Made by a program: the position numbers and the translations under genes. The notes under the pieces are model-generated. The model made no database searches and had not been told where the DNA came from. It saw only the letters and a program-made list of their open reading frames with translations. Positions 5,584-12,686 of a stretch of DNA of 14,841 nucleotides are shown here, piece after piece; position 1 is the stretch's first letter; each line of letters opens with the position of its first letter. This DNA comes from an uncultured Blautia sp. (GTDB lineage: Bacteria > Bacillota > Clostridia > Lachnospirales > Lachnospiraceae). The stretch covers positions 1 through 14,841 of the forward strand of contig CAMOXX010000044.1 of the NCBI GenBank assembly GCA_946629475.1, given 5' to 3'.

Positions 5584-8046
5584 ATGAGCATCAGACAAGA
5601 CATCTATGAAAAGCTTGCAGAGCGCGCTTCCCAGTTATTCGGGAAGAAACCGGAGGAGTTTTCCGAAGCTACCCGGTTTGTGGAGGACCTGAACGCCAAG
5701 TCCACACAGTACTCGCAGATCACAACGTTTCTGGAGGATGAATTTGACACCGAAATCCCGTTTATGTCCTTCCGCCGTCAGGAGACCTTCGGCGATGCAG
5801 TGAATTATGTTCTGACCGAATGCCTCGGTGAGGACGCTGAGGAAGCCGAGCCCGCAGCCGCACCTGTTTCCTCCGCGCCGGCTCCGGTCACGGGACGGAA
5901 GGCAGAGATTCTGGCAAAGCTGATCGAGCGTGCCAGCGGCCTTTTTGGGAAAAAGCCGGAGGAGTTATCTTCCGCCACCCGGTTTGTGGAGGACTGCAAT
6001 GCCAAATCCACACAGTATTCCCAGATTACCACATTCCTTGAGGATGAATTTGATACCGAGATTCCGTTCATGTCCTTCCGCCGCCAGGAAACCTTCGGCG
6101 ACGCGGTCAACTATGTACTGACAGAGTGCCTCGGCGAGGAGGCCGAGGAGGAAGCCGCCGACGTTTCCCCCGCACCGGCAGCCAGCTCCGCTCCGGCACC
6201 GGCTCCGGCTGCAGCTCCGGCCCCCGCTTCAGAAGGCGGCTCCGCCAAGTCCGACCACGATGATGAGCTGGCCATGCGCGAGCGCTTCACCCTGAAGGAA
6301 ACCTTCCAGGGCGAGGAGCTGGAGGCTGTCTACATGGTGGCAAGAAAGCCGGTGGCAGTGGATCCCAGCCTCGACCTTGCTGCTTCCGACGATCCCATGG
6401 CACGTATGGGACAGGGCTTCTGCCCCGCCTTCAACCAGCGTGTATACGAATGCGCGCCGGGCGTCCTCTGCGAGCAGGATGTTCCCGTAAAGATGCGCGA
6501 CGGAATCACCATCTACTGCGATATCTACCGTCCGAAGGACGAGAGCCAGAAATATCCGGCCATCGTCTCCTGGTCGTGGTTCGGAAAGCGTCCGGGCGAG
6601 GGAATGAGCGAATGGCAGATTATGGGTGTTCCGCCTCACACAGTTTCGAAATTTGCCAAATTTGAGTCCCCGGATCCTCTGTACTGGGTATACCAGGGCT
6701 ATGCCGTAGCGAACGTGGATGTCCGCGGCGCCGGCCATTCCGAGGGCAATGTACATATGTTTACACATCAGGACCGCGAGGACGGCTACGATTTTGTCGA
6801 GTGGCTGGCCGTACAGCACTGGTGCAACGGAAATGTCGGTATGTCCGGTAACTCCGGTGTGGCAATGCACCAGTGGGGCATTGCTTCCATGCAGCCGCCG
6901 CATCTGAGATGCATCGCTCCGTGGGAGTGCAGCACCGATCTTTACCGTGAGTCCTTCTACGAAGGCGGCGTACCCGCCCTCTCCTTCAACAAGTTTATCT
7001 CCGCGCAGGTGACAGGCACCGGCGGCGTGGACAGCCAGGTGGATATGGCCGTCAAGTATCCGCTGATGAACGGATACTGGGAAGACAAGCGCCCGGATTT
7101 CTCCAAGGTTACCTGTGCGGTATACCAGACCGCAGGCTTCTCTCACTTCCATCTCCGCGGATCCCTGCAGGCATTCCGCAAGGCCCGCACCAAACTGAAA
7201 TGGCTCCGCGCGCACCGCGATTTTGAGTGGCCGGATACCTATCAGCCGGAGAACCTTGAGGATCTGAAGAGATTCTACGACAGATACCTGAAGGGAATCC
7301 ACAATGGCTGGGAGATGACCCCGAGAGTCCGCCTCGACATCATGGATGCCTATGACTGCGATTATCAGGTACGCCGTCCCGAAAATGAATTCCCGTTAAA
7401 GAGGACGGAGTACAAAAAATACTACTTTGACGCGTCCGATCCCGCACACCTGACCATGAAGGATGCCCCGGTATCCGTGGAGAGCTGTGTCGCTTACGAC
7501 GGCAACACCGAGCAGGTCGAGTTCGACATGACCTTTACCGAGGACACCGAGCTTACCGGCTACATGTACCTGCATCTTTATGTCGCTGCGGAGAGCTACA
7601 ACGATATGGATATGTTCGTGAACATCCAGAAGGCGGATGAGAACGGAAACTTCCTTCCCTGGAGCGTACTGGATGAGCCGCATCCCGGCGCATGGGGCAA
7701 GTGCCGGATCTCCCACAGGGAGCTGGATCCCAAGGAATGCCAGAAGGTAAAAGGCCTGATGGTTCAGCCGGTCATGGCGCACCGCCGCGAGCTGAAGGTA
7801 CAGCCGGGCGAGATCGTTCCGGTCGACATCGAGATCGTTCCGAGCGCGCGTATCTGGCATAAGGGCCAGAAGCTGAGAGTGCAGATCGCAGGACGCTATA
7901 TCCGCGAGGGATGGTTTGAGCCGCTGGCATGGGATACCGATAACCACGGCCGTCAGATCATCTACACCGGCGGGCAGTATGAGTCCTTTATCCAGGTGCC
8001 GGTCATCCCGCCCAAGTACAGGGCAGGAGACTATGTCTACAGATAA
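5584..8046 (+). CDS. Tandem acyl-carrier-protein domains fused to a CocE/NonD-type alpha/beta hydrolase
   Basis: An 820-residue fusion. Residues about 5-83 and 107-185 are two ACP domains. Each aligns with E. coli AcpP without gaps over FVEDLxAxS...EDEFDTEIP, so Ser40 and Ser142 fall on the phosphopantetheine serine, but the usual DSL reads KST. Ala/Pro/Glu-rich linkers (about 85-104 and 186-219) look flexible, as in multidomain synthases. Residues about 220-820 match the CocE/NonD (peptidase S15-like) hydrolases: MRDGITIYCDIYRP, DVRGAGHSEG (379-388), a nucleophile elbow GNSGV with Ser424, the segment WLRAHRDFEWPD (540-551, with His544), DRYLKGIHNGWE and a beta-rich C-terminal domain. The usual elbow is GxSYGG, and the usual GWYD aspartate position reads GFSH here, so the Asp of the triad is not obvious. 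There is no signal peptide. The start is secure: TAAGGAGGT (5571-5579), 4 bases before ATG. The inferred role is acyl transfer between a substrate and the carrier arm; plain hydrolysis is the fallback. Confidence 0.9.
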   Translation: MSIRQDIYEKLAERASQLFGKKPEEFSEATRFVEDLNAKSTQYSQITTFLEDEFDTEIPFMSFRRQETFGDAVNYVLTECLGEDAEEAEPAAAPVSSAPAPVTGRKAEILAKLIERASGLFGKKPEELSSATRFVEDCNAKSTQYSQITTFLEDEFDTEIPFMSFRRQETFGDAVNYVLTECLGEEAEEEAADVSPAPAASSAPAPAPAAAPAPASEGGSAKSDHDDELAMRERFTLKETFQGEELEAVYMVARKPVAVDPSLDLAASDDPMARMGQGFCPAFNQRVYECAPGVLCEQDVPVKMRDGITIYCDIYRPKDESQKYPAIVSWSWFGKRPGEGMSEWQIMGVPPHTVSKFAKFESPDPLYWVYQGYAVANVDVRGAGHSEGNVHMFTHQDREDGYDFVEWLAVQHWCNGNVGMSGNSGVAMHQWGIASMQPPHLRCIAPWECSTDLYRESFYEGGVPALSFNKFISAQVTGTGGVDSQVDMAVKYPLMNGYWEDKRPDFSKVTCAVYQTAGFSHFHLRGSLQAFRKARTKLKWLRAHRDFEWPDTYQPENLEDLKRFYDRYLKGIHNGWEMTPRVRLDIMDAYDCDYQVRRPENEFPLKRTEYKKYYFDASDPAHLTMKDAPVSVESCVAYDGNTEQVEFDMTFTEDTELTGYMYLHLYVAAESYNDMDMFVNIQKADENGNFLPWSVLDEPHPGAWGKCRISHRELDPKECQKVKGLMVQPVMAHRRELKVQPGEIVPVDIEIVPSARIWHKGQKLRVQIAGRYIREGWFEPLAWDTDNHGRQIIYTGGQYESFIQVPVIPPKYRAGDYVYR
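5596..6138 (+). repeat. Internal tandem repeat encoding the two ACP domains
   Basis: Two copies (about 5596-5832 and 5902-6138, offset 306 bases) encode the two carrier domains. Over the 59 codons 5668-5844 against 5974-6150 I count two amino-acid differences (Leu36/Cys138 and Asp84/Glu186) but about 26 synonymous codon differences. The copies are therefore not a recent DNA duplication; the protein sequence has been held fixed while codons drifted. Confidence 0.9.
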
Positions 8047-8109
8047 ATAAACGCCCGGCACCAATCCAGTCTTATGTTTTATTGATGCTGTTATGAGGAG
8101 CTTTACTCA

Positions 8110-8490
8110 ATGATTAAAGGAATCGGTACAGATTTTATTCGAATGGATTCCATCCCCGACACTTCCCTGTGTCCGGGCGATCCGTTCCGGGAAAAGACCT
8201 TCACAGTAAAAGAGCAGCAGCAGGCGGACAGCCGTCCGGTTCCCCGGGATTACTATTGTACCCGCTTTGCGGGAAAAGAGGCAGTATTCAAGACCCTCGG
8301 GGCCGATCCGGAGCATGCGCGCCTGAATGAAATCGAGATTCTGGACGACAGCTTTGGCGCTCCTCATGTGACACTATATGGCACTCTTAAACAGCATGCG
8401 GACAGACAGGGCATTGCCATGACCCGAATTACCCTGACCTACGACAGCGGCTTTGTCCTCGCGTTCGCCATTTCTGAGGAAGAAGAATAA
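8110..8490 (+). CDS. AcpS-type holo-ACP synthase (phosphopantetheinyl transferase), operon-dedicated
   Basis: A 126-residue protein of normal AcpS length. AcpS-type enzymes move 4'-phosphopantetheine from CoA onto the carrier serine. The metal-binding pattern is present: GIGTDFIRM with Asp8 near the start, and RFAGKEAVFK with Glu57. NEIEIL and GAPHVTLYG follow, as in AcpS. GAGGAG (8095-8100) lies 9 bases before the ATG, and the gap from the ACP-hydrolase gene is 63 bases. The position strongly suggests it modifies Ser40 and Ser142 of the fusion protein, whose altered KST motif may be poorly recognised by the housekeeping enzyme (inference). It could instead be the only acpS of the genome, placed here by chance; checking for a second copy would settle that. 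Confidence 0.9.
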   Translation: MIKGIGTDFIRMDSIPDTSLCPGDPFREKTFTVKEQQQADSRPVPRDYYCTRFAGKEAVFKTLGADPEHARLNEIEILDDSFGAPHVTLYGTLKQHADRQGIAMTRITLTYDSGFVLAFAISEEEE

Positions 8491-8515
8491 ACATATTAAA
8501 AGAAAGGCCGAAACT

Positions 8516-9517
8516 ATGACCCTGATTGAAACCTTAATCGAAAAAGCCAAAAAGCAGCCCATGCGCGTTGCTCTTCCGGAGTGCGAGGCAGACAAAACCC
8601 TGCTGGCAGCCCGCAGAGTAAAGGATGAGGGCATCGGAATCCCGGTTCTGGTAAATGATCCGGCCGTCATCCGTGAGACAGCTGCACGCGCAGGCGTATC
8701 CATCGATGATATGGAAATCGTGGATGTTACCGACGAAGCATTCCGCGACACGGTCATCGCGAAATATATGGAATATCCTGCCGACAAGCGCCAGCTTTCC
8801 GAAAAAGGCGCGAAGCGCAAGATGAAAAACACCATGTACTACGCAATGATCATGGAAGCCGCCGGCCTTGTCGACTGCACCTTCTGCGGACATGTAAACA
8901 CTACCGGAGATGTGCTGATGACAGCGATGCAGGCGATCGGCATGCAGGACGGCGTTGATGTTCCTTCCATCTTTGCCCTGACCGAGATCCCGGGCTTTGA
9001 GGGCTCCGAGGGAAATCTCCTTGCACTTGCCGACTGCGGCCTCAATCCGGACCCGAAGGCGGACGACCTGGCTTCCATCGCCATCGCCACCTGTGACAAT
9101 GTGCACGCACTGATGGGCTGGGATATCCGCTGCGCGTTCCTCTCCTTCTCCACACTGGGAAGCGGAACATCAGACAGTGTCGACAAGATTAACGAAGCGA
9201 TCCGCATCACAAAGGAACGCCGCCCGGACCTCAAGGTGGAGGGCGAATTCCAGCTGGATACCGCCGTTCTCCCGGCAGTCGCGGCGAAAAAGGTAAAGAC
9301 GGAGAGCGAAGTTGCAGGCAAGGCAAACGTACTGATCTTCCCGGATCTCAACGCGGCAAACATCGGAATCAAAATGATCCAGATCTTCGCCAAAGGAAAA
9401 GGCTACGGCCATACTCTTTCGGGCTTCAACAAACCGGTGGCGGATTCCTCCCGCGGCTCTTCCGTGGAGGAGATTGTGGGCGATATCGCCATGTTGATCA
9501 TTGCAGCGCAGAACTGA
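8516..9517 (+). CDS. Phosphate acyltransferase of the Pta family
   Basis: A 333-residue enzyme of the phosphotransacetylase family (Pta about 330 residues, Ptb about 300), which exchanges the thiol of an acyl thioester for phosphate to give acyl phosphate. Family segments include IALPE-like VALPECEADKTL, AFLSFSTLGSG, EGEFQLDTA, AGKANVLIFPDLNAANI and SSRGSSVEEIVG. The Ser-Arg pair that is catalytic in Methanosarcina Pta (Ser309-Arg310) is kept. By eye, the position of Arg133 of that enzyme (reported in CoA binding) is Met here, in GDVLMTA against SDTLRPA. Asp316 appears as Glu. AAAGG (8503-8507) sits 8 bases before ATG 8516, and an in-frame ATG at 8453 would lie inside the preceding gene. The gap is 25 bases to the AcpS gene and 18 to butyrate kinase. 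The likely acyl donor is the acyl-phosphopantetheine carrier of this operon, or a short-chain acyl-CoA. Confidence 0.88.
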   Translation: MTLIETLIEKAKKQPMRVALPECEADKTLLAARRVKDEGIGIPVLVNDPAVIRETAARAGVSIDDMEIVDVTDEAFRDTVIAKYMEYPADKRQLSEKGAKRKMKNTMYYAMIMEAAGLVDCTFCGHVNTTGDVLMTAMQAIGMQDGVDVPSIFALTEIPGFEGSEGNLLALADCGLNPDPKADDLASIAIATCDNVHALMGWDIRCAFLSFSTLGSGTSDSVDKINEAIRITKERRPDLKVEGEFQLDTAVLPAVAAKKVKTESEVAGKANVLIFPDLNAANIGIKMIQIFAKGKGYGHTLSGFNKPVADSSRGSSVEEIVGDIAMLIIAAQN

Positions 9518-9535
9518 CAGAAAGGAGTGGTTTTT

Positions 9536-10648
9536 ATGGGATACAAAATTTTCACCCTGAGCCCCGGCTCGACTTCCACAAAGCTTGCGGTTTTTGACGG
9601 GGAAGAAAGGCTGTTCAAGGCAAACGTGCAGCATGACCCCGAGGTTCTGAAGACCTTTGCGCGCGTCAGCGAGCAGAAACCGTACCGCGTGGAGACCATT
9701 CTTGAGGAACTTAAAAAAGCGGATGTGCAGATTTCGGATATGGACGCCTTTGCAGCTTACTCCGGCGGCCTGGTATCCACACCGGGCGGAATTTTCCCGG
9801 TAAATGAGAAAATCCTGGACGACTGTACCTCGGGCCGTCTGATGGAGCACCCGGCAATCCTCGGAGCGCAGATCATCGATGCTTTTGCAAAACAGACCGG
9901 AAAGCCCGCCTATCTGGTAAATCCGCCGGATGTGGATGAGTTCGACGATGTCGCCCGTGTGGCAGGCATCAAGGGCATCTACCGTGAATCCCACGTACAT
10001 GTTCTGAACCAGAAGGAAGTCGCCATGCGCGCGGCCAAAGAACTTGGAAAGAAGTATGAGGAGTGCAACTTTGTCGTATGTCACGTGGGCGGCGGCACTT
10101 CGATCACGGCGCAGAAGCACGGACGTATCGTGGATGCCAACGACGTACTGAACGGCGACGGCCCGATGGCCCCCAACCGCAGCGGTTATGTTCCGCTGAT
10201 GCCGGTGGTAAAAATGTGCTACTCCGGCAAGTACACGCTGGATGACATGAAAAAGAAAATCAGCAAGACGGGCGGACTCCTCGGACTTCTCGGCACAGAC
10301 AACATGCTGGAGATCAAGGACAGAATCAGCAAAGGTGATAAATGGGCTGCTCTGGTATACGAAAACTTTGCTTACCAGCTTGCCAAATACATCGGATCCT
10401 ACGCGTGTGTGCTCGAAGGAAAAGTGGATGCTGTCGTCATGACCGGCGGTGTCTCCAACGATGAAGGATTTATCGCGAATGTGAAGAAATATGCAGGGTG
10501 GGTCGCCCCGTTCATCATTTACGGCGGCGATTTCGAGATGGAGGCGCTCGCTTCGGGAGCCATCCGCGCCCTGACAGGTGAAGAAGAAACGAAGGAATAT
10601 ACCGGTGTTCCGGTATGGACCGGCTTCGATTTTGAGCCGGCAGAGTAA
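9536..10648 (+). CDS. buk: Butyrate kinase
   Basis: An ASKHA-fold acid kinase of 370 residues (family about 355-370), which converts acyl phosphate plus ADP to acid plus ATP, reversibly. Visible motifs: LSPGSTSTKLAVF (phosphate-1 loop, about residues 6-18), AYSGGL, the family segment HPAILGAQIID, VCHVGGGTSITAQ (phosphate-2) and VVMTGGVSNDEGF (adenosine loop). The start at 9536 has AAAGGAG (9521-9527) 8 bases upstream; an in-frame GTG at 9527 overlaps that site. Butyrate kinase is normally paired with Ptb, but here it follows a Pta-like protein, which suggests an acyl group other than simple butyrate. The substrate may be a branched or otherwise unusual short acid. In this operon it would supply the ATP-yielding (or, in reverse, ATP-consuming) step. 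Confidence 0.93.
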   Translation: MGYKIFTLSPGSTSTKLAVFDGEERLFKANVQHDPEVLKTFARVSEQKPYRVETILEELKKADVQISDMDAFAAYSGGLVSTPGGIFPVNEKILDDCTSGRLMEHPAILGAQIIDAFAKQTGKPAYLVNPPDVDEFDDVARVAGIKGIYRESHVHVLNQKEVAMRAAKELGKKYEECNFVVCHVGGGTSITAQKHGRIVDANDVLNGDGPMAPNRSGYVPLMPVVKMCYSGKYTLDDMKKKISKTGGLLGLLGTDNMLEIKDRISKGDKWAALVYENFAYQLAKYIGSYACVLEGKVDAVVMTGGVSNDEGFIANVKKYAGWVAPFIIYGGDFEMEALASGAIRALTGEEETKEYTGVPVWTGFDFEPAE

Positions 10649-10672
10649 TCCGGTCTGTACAGAGGATAAGAA

Positions 10673-11665
10673 ATGGCTAAGAGACAGAGACTGTGTCCGG
10701 AGATCACGGATCCGGATCTGAGAGGATTTCTGGACATGCTTCCCGATCTGCGCGCCTTCAATACTGCTCTTGTCAGGGGGCAGAAGCGCACGGCTGAGAC
10801 GGAGGAATTTGCCCTCCCGGGCAGAAAAATATCAATCTGCTTTCACAGGGCAAAGGCGAAGGACGGAACGGTTCTTACAGGAAAAAGGCCGGTTCTGTTT
10901 GAATTCCACGGAGGCGGGTTCATGCTGGGCGATGCGGAAAAGACCGACGCGCTCTGCGAACGGATTGCCGTTGATCTTGGCATACATGTGGTCGGCGTAA
11001 ACTACCGCCTTGCCCCGGAAAATCCCTTCCCGGCAGCCGTTAAGGACGCCTACGGGGTGATCCGCAGGATGTACCAGAGGGCAGATCAATATGACATCGA
11101 CCCCGAAAACATGGCGGTCATGGGGTATTCCGCAGGGGCGACCCTTGCCATTGCCGCGGGTATGCAGACCCTTTTGAACGGGGAATTTTCGCTGAAGGCG
11201 ATGGTGCTCCACTATCCTTATGTGGATGCCGTGCATATGCCGGATGAGAAGGAGCACTACGACTGCGATATGACCAACGAGGCGATGAAGGCTTTCACAC
11301 TGCTCTACTCTACCGAGGAAGAGCGGAAGAACCCTTATGTATCCCCCATTCTGGCATCCCGTGAGGAGCTCGCCGGTATGCCTCCGGCCCTGATCTTACC
11401 CGCGGAGCGTGACCAGCTGAGGGAGGAAGGCATCCTGTTTGCGGAGCATCTCAAAGATGCCGGTACAGAGACAGAGCTTCATATTATGCCGAAGATGCAT
11501 CACGGGTATCTCGAGGATGCCGCGAATATGGATGTTTACGAGACTACTGCTCCGGACGTTAAGGCGACACACGATCCTTCCTTCCGGGAGCAGGCGGAAG
11601 AGGCAGTCCGATTGACCGAAGGCTTTTTGACAGAACATTTTGGGAATGCAAAGCATTCCGAATGA
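10673..11665 (+). CDS. Alpha/beta hydrolase, hormone-sensitive-lipase type esterase
   Basis: A 330-residue cytoplasmic carboxylesterase-like enzyme. The HGGGF oxyanion motif (79-83) and GYSAG elbow with Ser153 mark the hormone-sensitive-lipase group. Asp247 (AERDQLREEG) and His277 (KMHHGYL) complete a plausible triad. There is no signal peptide. AGAGGA (10661-10666) precedes the ATG by 6 bases, and the gap after butyrate kinase is 24 bases, so it belongs to the operon. It is the second hydrolase of the operon. It may act on another ester bond of the same substrate, or remove mis-loaded acyl groups from the carrier; both are guesses. The C-terminal ~60 residues carry an insertion with the catalytic His well before the end, as in many clostridial homologues. 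Confidence 0.88.
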   Translation: MAKRQRLCPEITDPDLRGFLDMLPDLRAFNTALVRGQKRTAETEEFALPGRKISICFHRAKAKDGTVLTGKRPVLFEFHGGGFMLGDAEKTDALCERIAVDLGIHVVGVNYRLAPENPFPAAVKDAYGVIRRMYQRADQYDIDPENMAVMGYSAGATLAIAAGMQTLLNGEFSLKAMVLHYPYVDAVHMPDEKEHYDCDMTNEAMKAFTLLYSTEEERKNPYVSPILASREELAGMPPALILPAERDQLREEGILFAEHLKDAGTETELHIMPKMHHGYLEDAANMDVYETTAPDVKATHDPSFREQAEEAVRLTEGFLTEHFGNAKHSE

Positions 11666-11744
11666 ATGGGTTCTGGACAGTTACTGGGAAATTTAAAAAC
11701 GACACACTAGAAGATTTGAACCATAAAGAAAAGGAGACAGACGA

Positions 11745-12686
11745 ATGAAGATTTTGGGTATTTCCTCAGGAACACTGAACGGCTCCAATGACTCCATGTG
11801 CAAAGAAGCCCTGATGGGAGCGCAGGAAGCAGGCGCTGAGATCGAATTTATCAACCTTCACAAACTGGATATCAAGCACTGTACCGGATGTATCGCCTGT
11901 GTTAAATCCATCATGAGCGGCAAAGGCCGTACCTGCGCCATCAAGGATGACTTTATGTGGCTGCTGAACAAAATGCTGGATGCGGATGGAATCCTAATGG
12001 CTTCCCCGATCTTCGAGAACGGTGTTCCCGGCATCGTACACACGGTCTGTGACCGTTTCGGCCCGTCCATGGACCGCGGGAACCTTGTGATCGCGGATAT
12101 GCTCTCACGTGAGCACGGCGGCCCGGGCGTTGACCCCAGACTCCTGAAGGACAAAGTAATCTCCTTTATCGCTGTCGGCGGTTCTGACTGGGGCTCCCTG
12201 GTTCAGATGGATCACGGCATGGTAGCAATGAGCCCGATGTGGAAGATCATCGACAATGACAAATTCCAGTGGTCCAAGACCATCCTGATGGACGATGACG
12301 CTCTGGCCCGCGCACATCAGATCGGCATCAACCTGGCAAATGCCGCAAGGGATATCCCCAATGCGACATGGCAGGGACCGGCAGGCGTATGCCCGCACTG
12401 CCATACCAACAACTTTTACATTGAGCCCGGCACCACCCATGCGATCTGCGGTCTCTGCGGCATGGAGGGCGAGCTTGAGGTGAAGGACGGCGCGATCCGC
12501 ATCGTTTATCCGGATGATCAGTACGAAAAAGCCCACGACACCATGTCCGGAAAGATGCTTCACGGAAAAGATATCCAGGAGAACGAAGGACGTCTGGCTG
12601 ATCTGCAGAAGAACAGCGCTGAGTTCAAGGCTAGAAAAGCCAAATACAGAGACTTTATCAAACCGACCGTTCCGGAAAGAGCGTAA
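11745..12686 (+). CDS. Flavodoxin-fold iron-sulfur flavoprotein with C-terminal zinc ribbon
   Basis: A 313-residue protein. Residues 1-200 are a NADPH-dependent FMN reductase/flavodoxin-like fold (MKILGISSGTLNGSNDSM loop for FMN phosphate, then ASPIFENGVPGIVHTVCDR). Cys46, Cys49 and Cys52 followed by Cys64 (CTGCIAC...TC) give the compact cysteine pattern of iron-sulfur flavoproteins, which bind a 4Fe-4S cluster. Residues 216-238 form a CPHC...CGLC zinc ribbon, an addition not usual in the basic family. AAGGAG (11731-11736) lies 8 bases before ATG. It is the last gene of the operon, 79 bases after the esterase. Its likely role is electron transfer, or reduction of the substrate or product. The presence of a redox enzyme suggests a substrate with a reducible group (inference). 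Its 3' end overlaps the convergent rsmJ by 29 bases. Confidence 0.85.
   Translation: MKILGISSGTLNGSNDSMCKEALMGAQEAGAEIEFINLHKLDIKHCTGCIACVKSIMSGKGRTCAIKDDFMWLLNKMLDADGILMASPIFENGVPGIVHTVCDRFGPSMDRGNLVIADMLSREHGGPGVDPRLLKDKVISFIAVGGSDWGSLVQMDHGMVAMSPMWKIIDNDKFQWSKTILMDDDALARAHQIGINLANAARDIPNATWQGPAGVCPHCHTNNFYIEPGTTHAICGLCGMEGELEVKDGAIRIVYPDDQYEKAHDTMSGKMLHGKDIQENEGRLADLQKNSAEFKARKAKYRDFIKPTVPERA

Noticed and set aside
6229..7302. Long - strand open frame (357 codons) opposite the ACP-hydrolase gene
   Set aside because: It is the mirror of a GC-rich gene with strong codon bias. The + frame has clear hydrolase motifs, and the - translation shows no family features.
11673..11684. CTGGACAGTTAC in the gap before the flavoprotein gene, similar to the repeat end CTGAACAG
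   Set aside because: Only about 12 bases with a mismatch, without the GAAGGTA core. Too short to call a copy.
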